Shown here piece after piece: positions 1 to 9,100 of a DNA stretch of 62,269 bases. Under the pieces are notes generated by a model. It did no database searches, had not been told where the DNA came from, and was given only the letters and a program-made list of their open reading frames with translations. The DNA is from an uncultured Kiritimatiellota bacterium (GTDB lineage: Bacteria > Verrucomicrobiota > Kiritimatiellia > RFP12 > UBA1067). Where the stretch lies: positions 1 through 62,269 of the forward strand of contig CAKTUI010000010.1 in assembly GCA_934621385.1 (NCBI GenBank), in the 5' to 3' direction. The stretch's first letter is position 1; each line of letters starts with the position of its first letter. Position numbers and translations under genes: made by a program.

Positions 1-102
1 GCGTATTTGGCAAACGGGCAACCCGTCAACTCAGGTCTTCTCAAAGTTGGGTGTCGTTTATTATGGCAAACTGCGGCGGCACGCGTGAAGGGGGGTGTCA
101 AA

Positions 103-132
103 TTGACGCATTGGCCGATTCTTTGGTATAAT
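103..132 (+). promoter_or_regulatory. Promoter of the secreted-protein operon
   Basis: TTGACG at 103-108 and TATAAT at 127-132 are separated by 18 bases. The -10 is extended (TGG before TATAAT). It lies 35 bases before the ATG at 167 and is the best full -35/-10 pair in the window. Bases 1-102 show no gene. Confidence 0.75.
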
Positions 133-166
133 TCAACCTTTCAAGAGTTCTAAGAGATTTTGTGCT

Positions 167-1963
167 ATGGCGAACAAGACTCACGATCGTAACGACTTGG
201 CGGGTGCGGGGAGCGTGTCGTCACGCAAAAATGCCGTCCTTTCCCTGTCGGCTTTCTTTCTCATTCCACTGGCGGTGATGGCGGCGGCGGCCGATTTGCC
301 GTCGGCGACGGTAGATGTGTCCGTCACGCTGAAGCCCGGCTGGAACGCGCTTTATGTGCCGGTTGCGCCGCGTGAAACGGCGGATGAGACGTTCGCCGAC
401 TGGCCTGTTCCGTCCGTCTCCCTCTACAGTTCGCGGGTGTTCCTTGAGACGCGATCAACCGAAGGCGGCGTTACGGGCGAAACGGTGACGCGCACCCCGT
501 TCCTGATTTGGACGCGTGAAGCCCCCGCCGCCTCGTCTCTTTCCTCTCTTGTTGGCGATTCGGTTCTCGTCTGCTGCAACACGGGGACGGTGGCGTATGT
601 CGCCCATCTTCGGGGCGTGCCGGCTGCGCCGCGTGTCGCGTGGCACGTCTCGAACTCGTCGGGCGAGACGCTCAACTATGTCGGCGTGGGGATGAACCTG
701 GGTGCGAAGGTCAAGGCCTCCACCTGGTTTGCGGGGTGTCCCTCCGTGCGCGGCGGTTTGTTCTACAAGCTGTCGGGGACTGATGAGAGTTCGCCGCGTG
801 TCTTGTCGCTTGCGGGATTTGGCGCGACGGCATCCGCCACCCTTTCGGACGGCATGGCCGTTCTGGTGCCGGGTGCGGTAATTTCGGAATGGTCGGGTCC
901 GCTGTACGTGACGCCCCGCGATGGCGTTGATTTCGGCAATTTGCGCACGACGGACGAGGTGTCGATCCGCAATGACGGCGCGGCGGAAAAGACGGTGACA
1001 CTGACGCTTGTGCCGTCTTCCGATGGCGCAGAGCCGATGACGCTGTTGGTGCGAGATGCCGCAGAGACGGTTGTGAACCCGGACTGGCAGCCCCTGACCG
1101 TCAATGGCGACGGATTGACGCGGACGTTTGCAACGGGCGAGACATGGCGGGTCTCGCTGGCACTCGATCGGACGAAGCTGCTCGGGACAGGGGCGCGGCT
1201 CGGTTCGATTCTGCGCGTTGCCGAAGTCGGCGGGACGGAAATGCGCGTCAACTTGCCCGTGTCGGCGACAGATGCACGGGAGGAGAACACCTGGCCGAGC
1301 GGACTGTGGGCGGTCGATCTTGAACTGGACCGCGTGTCGCGCTATGTGACGGACGATACCCGCGTGGACGGTGTCAAGGCGGGTGGCAAGATGAAACTCC
1401 GCCTTTATGCCCACGTGGATGCGCAGGGCGTGACGCGCCTGCTGTCGCGGGTGACGGTTGCCGGGACGAAGAAATCGGATGGGACAATCTCACGGACGGC
1501 CTTCGGTCCGCAGGCGACCTTGCCGACTGGGCTTGACTATGCGCGGCGTCTTACGTCCGCCGCGCTGCCGGTTGACTTGGATGCGCTTTTGCCGACGGGC
1601 GGTTCGAAGTGGGGCGAGAAGCAGACGTTCGACTACCGAATCGCCGCGAAAAGTCCGTCCAATCCGTTCCGTCATCCGTTGCATCCGATGTTCGATGGAA
1701 AGGACGCGAACTTCGAGCCGTTGCCGTATGATGGCGACGACTTCAGGAACTATGCGAACACGGTGAAGCCCGAACTTTTCTCACTGGGCGGGCAGGTCGT
1801 GCTGGAGCCGGACGCGACGACGGGCACGGCGTGGTCGCCGCAGGAGACGGTGTCGGGTTCGTGCGACTGGATTTACACGGGGCTAATGCGGCAGGGACCC
1901 GTCAAGGCTACAGGACGCTTTACGGCGCAGCGCGTCGTCCCCGGCGTTGCCCTGGGGCTGTGA
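167..1963 (+). CDS. Exported protein of unknown function, first gene of the giant-protein operon
   Basis: A 598-residue protein. A hydrophobic segment near residues 24-42, preceded by basic residues and ending in an alanine run, looks like a signal peptide with an extended N-terminus. The mature part begins with alternating beta-type sequence around a 'KPGWNALYVPV' stretch. The rest is rich in Thr, Val, Ser and Gly, as in beta-sandwich surface proteins. I recognise no catalytic motif. It is followed by a tail-collar protein, a 2796-residue LamG protein and two smaller exported proteins, all in the same direction, so it is probably a partner of the giant protein at the cell surface. That role is inferred from context only. 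Confidence 0.7.
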   Translation: MANKTHDRNDLAGAGSVSSRKNAVLSLSAFFLIPLAVMAAAADLPSATVDVSVTLKPGWNALYVPVAPRETADETFADWPVPSVSLYSSRVFLETRSTEGGVTGETVTRTPFLIWTREAPAASSLSSLVGDSVLVCCNTGTVAYVAHLRGVPAAPRVAWHVSNSSGETLNYVGVGMNLGAKVKASTWFAGCPSVRGGLFYKLSGTDESSPRVLSLAGFGATASATLSDGMAVLVPGAVISEWSGPLYVTPRDGVDFGNLRTTDEVSIRNDGAAEKTVTLTLVPSSDGAEPMTLLVRDAAETVVNPDWQPLTVNGDGLTRTFATGETWRVSLALDRTKLLGTGARLGSILRVAEVGGTEMRVNLPVSATDAREENTWPSGLWAVDLELDRVSRYVTDDTRVDGVKAGGKMKLRLYAHVDAQGVTRLLSRVTVAGTKKSDGTISRTAFGPQATLPTGLDYARRLTSAALPVDLDALLPTGGSKWGEKQTFDYRIAAKSPSNPFRHPLHPMFDGKDANFEPLPYDGDDFRNYANTVKPELFSLGGQVVLEPDATTGTAWSPQETVSGSCDWIYTGLMRQGPVKATGRFTAQRVVPGVALGL

Positions 1964-1972
1964 GGGCGGTAT

Positions 1973-2146
1973 GGGACGGACGGGACGGACAGGACACACG
2001 CGACTTTTTGAAGAAATAGAAGCGAATTTAAAACCAGAGGATTAGAAAACAGCAAGCGAACTTAAAAGGAAACCAGAAAAATGAAATTCAACAATCAACT
2101 CAAGTCGGTTCTATCGCGTCAGTCCCACGTGTCGCGTCCGTCCCGT
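1973..2146. repeat. GGGACGGAC repeats with an 11-bp inverted match inside the next gene's leader
   Basis: ACGGGACGGAC at 1980-1990 lies in a short GGGACGGAC tandem. Its exact reverse complement is at 2136-2146, inside the signal-peptide coding region of the collar-domain gene. The two arms flank that gene's start codon at 2081. Confidence 0.6.
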
Positions 2147-3145
2147 GCGCGGTGCCTTCGCGCCTTTCTCGCGGCGGTGTGTGCGGCCTTTTCGGTGGCG
2201 GCATCGGCCGTGCCCGTTTCCGTCGCCTATCAGGGTGTCCTGCGCAATGCCCAGGGTGGTGTGATTGCTGATCGTCAGCAGACGATTGAGTTCCGCCTCT
2301 ACAAGGAGGCCACGGGCGAAACGACGTCCGCCCTCTGGGGACGCTCGGTCGCCGTGCTCCTCGACACGAACGGACTCTTCAACGTCTCGCTTGCCGACGG
2401 CAACGGTTCCGTGCTGGAGTCCACGGCCTATACGAATCTCGTCGAGGCGCTTAAGGCCGCCCGCACGACCAACCTCTTCGTGGGTCTGACCGTCGTCAAC
2501 AGCTCCGGCGAAATTGCGCCGCGTCAGCAGATTCTCTCCGTTCCCTACGCGACGTTTGCGCAGGATGTCGATGCCGCCTCCGGCGACTTCCGCGTCTCGG
2601 GCCGCGCAGTCGTCAAGGACCTTGAGGTCTCGAACAAGTCCACGTTCAAGGGCGCGGTCGAGTTTGCACAGGATGTCGCGATTGACAAGAAGCTGACCGT
2701 TTCGGGGGGACTCAAGGTCGCGGCGGGCGGCGGCATCGAGGGCTACGGCACGATTCCTGTCGGCGGCATCATCATGTGGAGCGGTCGCACCGTTCCCGAC
2801 GGCTGGGCGCTTTGCGACGGAAAGAACGGTACGCCAAATTTGCTCAATCGATTCGTGTTTGGTTCCACGACGGTCGAATGCGGGGGGACGGGTGGCAACT
2901 CGTCGATTACTTTGACAGCCGATCAGATTCCGCCGCATCGGCACAGGTATTTTGGCGATGACCAAATCGAGGGTGTCGATGGCAACGATACGACGCAAGT
3001 TTCGTACTCCGCTCCCGGTTACGATGCCGACAGTTCGAGAAAGGGTAGTTCGAAAGTCTATTACACGAGTTATTCGGGTGGTGGTCGTCCAGTTACCATT
3101 CTGCCGCCTTACTATCAGCTCGCGTTCATCATGCGCGTGAAGTAA
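2081..3145 (+). CDS. Exported tail-collar domain protein
   Basis: A 354-residue protein. The N-terminus has a basic stretch, then a hydrophobic core ending near 'ASA' at about residue 43, consistent with a long signal peptide. Next comes a 'YQGVLRNAQGGVIADRQQ' segment with 'IEFRLYKEATGE' and 'GLFNVSLADG', a beta module common at the start of exported bacterial fibre-like proteins. The C-terminal third is a phage tail-collar domain: 'GGIIMWSG', 'PDGWALCDG', 'TPNLLNRFVFG', then 'IPPHRHRY' and 'PPYYQLAFIMR'. In phages this fold sits in short tail fibres. Here the signal peptide and exported neighbours argue for a host surface fibre or adhesin rather than a prophage, since no other phage gene is nearby. 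Confidence 0.85.
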   Translation: MKFNNQLKSVLSRQSHVSRPSRARCLRAFLAAVCAAFSVAASAVPVSVAYQGVLRNAQGGVIADRQQTIEFRLYKEATGETTSALWGRSVAVLLDTNGLFNVSLADGNGSVLESTAYTNLVEALKAARTTNLFVGLTVVNSSGEIAPRQQILSVPYATFAQDVDAASGDFRVSGRAVVKDLEVSNKSTFKGAVEFAQDVAIDKKLTVSGGLKVAAGGGIEGYGTIPVGGIIMWSGRTVPDGWALCDGKNGTPNLLNRFVFGSTTVECGGTGGNSSITLTADQIPPHRHRYFGDDQIEGVDGNDTTQVSYSAPGYDADSSRKGSSKVYYTSYSGGGRPVTILPPYYQLAFIMRVK

Positions 3146-3173
3146 AAAACGAATCTCTTCTTTTCGGATTGCC

Positions 3174-6100
3174 ATGAAGCGTCTTCTCCTTTACCTATTG
3201 GCTGCGGCTGCCGCCGTCCCCTGGCCGGGACTGGCGGCGGACGAAAAGCCGTCCTACTCCCTCGCCCTCCCGACGGCCTCCGTCCTGCGCAATACGGATG
3301 ACGCGGCGGCGAACGAGTGGCTCGCGTCGAACCGCACGATTTCCGTTGTCTCCTGCGCATCTGCCTCGCCGACGGTCTCGTCCGCGACGATTGCGGGCAA
3401 TTCCATCCTTCGGCTCGACTCGTGCGAGGCGGGCTTTGCGTTCGAGCGCATCAAGCCGGAAGTCTGGCTCGGCGGGACGCTGATTGCGCCGGCCGGGACG
3501 GACTGGACGAAGACTTACGAGGCCTATCTTGCGGCGGGTGGCGAGAAGACGGCGTTCATCTTTGATCCGCAGGGTGAACGCGTCTATGCGCAGGTGGGCG
3601 GCACGCACGAGTTCACGTGGGTGCTCTCGGACGGTACGCGGCAGACGCGCAACTACGTCATCTCGTCCATTTGCGAGGGGCGGCCCTATCGGATGTTCTG
3701 GACGGACGACCCGTACAATGCGCCGCCCGTCAACATGAGCGGACGCTACATCCGCCTTTTCGGTCCGGACGAGATTGTCAAGCCCGTCTACGGGACGCAG
3801 GTCGTGGATCAGAACGGCCAGCGTGTCACGAACTCGAACGTCATCGTCAGCGGCGTTTTTCTCGACTCGTCCTCGTCGTGCCTTTACGCACGCGGCAAGG
3901 TCTCGGGGCAGTTCCTCGTTGCATTCTATGACTCCGGCTCCTATGAAAAGCTTCAGCGCATGCAGGTGGTTGAGGTCGGTGAACCCGGAGTCAACTACAT
4001 GAAGGGCTATGTCGGCGAGAAGATTGAACCGTACGGCACGGGCTATGACACGGCGGGGCTTTACCCGTCGCCTGTTGCGCTTGGTGCGAACGCGAACGAT
4101 GCTTCGGGCACCTACTACTACCAGCACAAGGGGGCTTATTCCTACAGTCCGAAGAACAACTGGGTCTATCCGCTGCGGACGACGGAAGGGGAGGCCTGGC
4201 GGTTGGATGTCTACTGGATGGAGACCGACGCGCACGGCATCAGCTGGCCGTTCGAACGCTGCAACTACGAGTGCTCGTGGCCGACGAATCGTGCCGCGAC
4301 GCTCATCGCGGGTGCGCCCGTTAAGATTCCGGATGGGTATGGTGTCACACTTGGCTCGTTCCAGGAGCCGGAGGGCCATGCGCGTGCGCCGGAGGGGAGC
4401 ATCTTCAAGACGCAGGGCGCGGGCTTCTCGCTGCTCAAGGTTGATGGACAGGACAACGTCTGGTTCATTCCCGTGCGCACGATTGAGCGGACGGACACGA
4501 ACTTCTTTACGCTCGCCGAAAGCGAGTGGTTCGTCGGCGACGAACTGCGGCCACGCGGCGGTTCCGTGCGCGGAACGGCGAACGGCTACATGCCCGAGAT
4601 TGACATGACGGTTCCGGGGCTTCTGAACCTCGCCGAGTCGGGCGACAACTACAACCCGAACCTTTACTACGACTGGACGGCGACCTCGAACGATCTCGCG
4701 TCCGTCATCTACGCGGTCAATACCGTTCCGGCCTCCGCGAAGCCGCTGGAGGTCTGGTGGTCGTCGACCGTCCAGCAGGAGGGAATGTCGGAGCCGATTT
4801 CCTTCCCGTCGCTGGTGCAGCGCTATCGTATTACGTGGCCGGCGGTTGACCAGGTGCCGCAGATTGTCCTCGCCTCGCAGCAGGGTGGTGCTGGGACGAC
4901 GCGCTATGAGACGGGTGCGAGTGCCAGTTTTGACAGTGCGGAAGCGACGCTCACGCTGCCGAATGCCTATGCCTTCCATGCGATGGGCGGTTCGATTTCG
5001 TTTTGGGCGAGTGCCGAGGAACTGTCCGCTTCGGGCGATGTGCTGTCGCTCGGGACGGCGAACGATGCGCCGCTGACGGCGCACGTGGCGGCTGACTTTG
5101 ATGCGACGGCCGGGCGTGTTGCCTACAGCCTTGCGCTCACGGATGACGCGGGCGGTCTTGCGTCGCTTGCAACGCCGGCGCTCACGACGGCCGGCTGGCA
5201 CAAGGTCGTTTTCTCGTTCGGTTCGTCGAACCTGACGGCATTCGTGGACGGCACGTGTGCCGCGTCGACGACGGTTGCGCGCACGGCGTTCGGCGGCTTC
5301 CTGTCGGGCAACCGCCTGGGTGGCGGTCGGGCCGCCGTTGGACTCGACCTTGACGATGTCGCCGTTTGGGCTCGCACGTTTGATGCGGATGCCGCCTCGA
5401 ACACGCTTTATTCCGTTCTCTCTGGCAATGAGGATGCGCTGACGTTTGCCTTCCTGTTCGAGGATAACGATTTGGAGCCGACCTTCGCCAATGTGCCGCG
5501 CACGGCGACCGACCGCGTGTCGGGGCGGACGTTCGACGCGGTGCACATCCTGCGGGCGACGCCGGGTGCACCCGTCCTCGGCACAGGTGTCTTCGCGGCG
5601 GATTCGACCCCGGTCGTCTACCGTCAGCCCGATGCGTCGAAGCCCGGGTACAATCCGAATGAGGAACACGCCTTTATCGCATCTGGCGCGGGTGGCTATT
5701 ACGCTTGGGCACTTCGCTGCGACCTCAATACGGACGAGACATCCGAGCCGTTCGTCCTGGCCCAGTACGTGTTGAACGGGCGGGCGGCCATGCGGGCGTT
5801 CTCGGTTCTCCTCACGAACGAGGTCTATACGGCGCTTGCGGCGGATGTGGATGCTGGGCATATCCTGCCGGGTCCGCACCCGATTGACCTCCTCGACACG
5901 CCGTGGTGCCCGAAGGTCCGCTGGGATGCGGTGGATGGCCAGCCCTATGCGAGCGCCTTCCGCGACCGCAAGGGGCAGGTCTGGGCGCGCGCGGCGGGGA
6001 CGATTCCGATTCGGATGTACTACCGCAACCAGGACGGATTCGACTATCCGAGCCTTTCGGCACCGCCTCCCGTCAATGCGGAGATTCCGTGGCTGTCGGA

Positions 6101-9100
6101 GCTGGGACAAACGCCGAACGCGCATACGCTCGACAACACGCCGGCCCTTTGGACGTGGCGCGTCGCGTGGCCGTCGGGCGTGCCGACGATGCGCATTGGC
6201 GAGACGCTGACGACCGCGGCGAATGGACTGCCAGAAGTCTGGAACGCGAAGTCGGTGGCCGTCGTCTGGCCGCAGGGTGAAACGGATACGGTGCGGCTCT
6301 GGGACCCGACCGTGGCGCGTGAGTCCGGCAAGGATGGCTACAAGACCGTGGCGGACTTGCTCGCCGATTTCGGCTTCTCGGTGGATGCGGGCAATGTCAA
6401 GCTCCGTGCGGGCAAGTACACGTTCAAGGACTTGCCGCCGTCCATCGGCGACCGTTTCTATGTTGACGTTAGCAAGACGGTCACGAACTGCGTGACGCTC
6501 ATCGGCAAGCTGGAGACGAATGCGGGCGGCTCCATCCTCTGGCCGAATGTCGGCAACCAGGCCGAGATAGAGGCACTGAAGGGCTTGGCACCGGAAGGGC
6601 TGGAGACTTCAAAGCGCGTGGCGTGGGAGAACCTGATTGATGGGCTGGGGCTGTCCGCACCGGTCGTGCCGACGACGGTGACGGATCCGCTCGATCCGGA
6701 TGTCGCCTACATTCCGCGTGACCACTACGCCCTCACGGCGATGGGCCAGACGAACTATGTCACGATCATTGAGAACGACGCGCTCGTCGGCAGCGGTCTC
6801 GGTCAGCTCGGCGTACAAGAAGGGGACGCAATCTCCATGCACGTCTTCGCCGTCACGAACCGCTACTATGCGGGGCGTGTCATTGCGCGGGAAGATCCCC
6901 TGAACCTCCTCTCGCAGAAACTTGCCATCCTCTACACCGAGTCGTTCGCCGGTGAGGCTGACGACTACGAGTTTGAGTGGAAGAAGGCGACGCCCACGGC
7001 TTCGGGGGCGATGCCGACGGACTACACGAACGCCTATGCGCGTGTCTTCTCCGATCCGACCGAGATGCAGGGGCTTACGCGCTTTACGCTCGGCGAGCAG
7101 GGCGACACGCTTGCGAATCTCGTCAACACCTTCTATGTGATGCGTTACCGGGCCGTCGGCGGCGCGGCAAAGGAGACGATGGGCGATGCGTGGAGCGACT
7201 GGTGCGGGCCGACGCTCGCCGAGGGGTGGATTCAGCGCGTCGTCAACAACGTGACACCGTTCACCCAGCGCATGACTGACCTCTATGAGAACCGCGCCGA
7301 GACGGCCTCGTCGATGATTCAGGCCGCCGGCGGGCCTTACATGGGCGATGTTGCGCTCAGCCAGGATAACCTCACGTCCGTCGGTCTCATCCAGCTTTAC
7401 CAGACGCTTCTCAACAAGGCGGAGTCGATGTCCATCGCCTCCGGCTCGGCGCAGGGCGTGAACGATGCGGAAGTGAACAAGCAGCTGCTGCTCGCCGTGG
7501 AACGCCTGGCCGACCTCTACACGCTGCTCGGCAACGATGCCTACGCCGACGCGCTTAATCCGACGATTGGCTTCGGTTCGGACAATATCAACTACGGCGC
7601 GGCATCGCCGGGGCTTTTCTGCTTCGACAATCAGGTGCCGACGCTTCTTGACGAGGAACTTGCGCTTTTGCGCGGGCGCACGGGCGCAAACAATCCGTCC
7701 GTTGAGACGGCTCCGTTCTACAACCGCCTCGTGTGGAATTTCACGCGTGGCATTACGGCGGGCGAGGTCGCCTACGCGATGAACTACAACATCAACTCGT
7801 CGAACGGTGACGCGAAGATTGACGAGAATGACGCGGCACTTCAGTATCCGCAGGGACATGGCGACGCGTGGGGACACTACCTGAGCGGTCTCACGGCCTA
7901 CTACCGCCTCCTGCGCAACCCGAACTTCACGTGGCCCGTCTCGCAGTCGCAGATGCTGGTCGCGGATGCCGTCGTTGATGTCGACTATTACGACGAGGAG
8001 CGCTTCGCCGAGATTGCGAACAAGCTTGCCGTGACGGCGGCGGCGGTTGTCGACCGCACGGCCCGAAAGGCGTGGCGTGACAACGGCGGGGCGAATGGCG
8101 CGGGCTTTCTCGACGATGACACGGAGCGCAACTTCGGTTACGGCGAATGGGCGACACGCGGCGCAATTGGTGCCGTTGCGAACTGGATGGTGGCGAATGC
8201 CATTCTGCCCGAAGCTGAGACGGCCGAGTCCTGCAGCCGCCTCGTCTTCGGTTCCGACACATACCTGTCGAATACCAATCTGCCGCTGGCCGCCTCGTCT
8301 GACCTGGCGCATGGCTGGACATTCGAGTTCCAGGTCTCCGCTCCGACGAACAGTCCGACTATTGGCGCGGGTTCATTGCTGACGCTCTACGGAACCTTCG
8401 ATGAGGATGCGCTCACCGTTGGCCGTCCGACCTCGGATGAGACGGATGCGACTGTCGGCATCCTGACGCTGGCGGCGACGGGCGATGGTCAGGCGATTGT
8501 CATGGCGCAGAACCGCACCTACTATGTTGTGTCGGTCACCAACTACGTCACCGTCGTCGAGACGAATGCAATGGGGGAAGTCATGACGACGCCCGGTGTC
8601 GAGAAAGTCGTGTACGACACGCGGTTTGACACGAAAATGATTCTTGACGGCGAGACGATTCCCTTGCCGGAAGGGGCACTTGTTGCGCTCGATCGCACGG
8701 CTTCGGGTGCGACGACCTTGCGCGTCCTCGATCCGAAGGGGGCTTCGCTGGCGCGGCTCGATCTTGGTACGCGGATTCGGTGCACACGGCCGATGGCCAT
8801 TTTCGGCGGCGGATTTACGGGGTCGATTGGTGAAATTCGCGGATGGGGCGCGTCCCGTTCGGATGCGGAACTCCAGGCGGCGCGTACCTATGTGAATCCG
8901 CGTGAGCCGACGCTCGTGTTCTATATTCGCGGCACAACGTGGCGTACGACGGATGAGACGCTGGTGGACGAGACCCCGGGCAACGACTGCCCGTGGGAAG
9001 TCGTGAACCCACAGTGGGCGAAAGTCTCCGAGTCGGGCCTGTCGCTTGCGTTCTCGGATGATGGACTCCTGCGCATTGACCGCACGACCGTCACCGACCT

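Noticed and set aside
2081..3145. Prophage remnant signalled by the tail-collar domain
   Set aside because: The protein has a signal peptide and its neighbours are exported host-type proteins; no capsid, terminase or integrase gene is nearby.
3195..6125. Long open frame on the minus strand (976 codons)
   Set aside because: It is antisense to the giant gene, has an Arg-rich composition without any domain, and reflects codon bias of the real gene.
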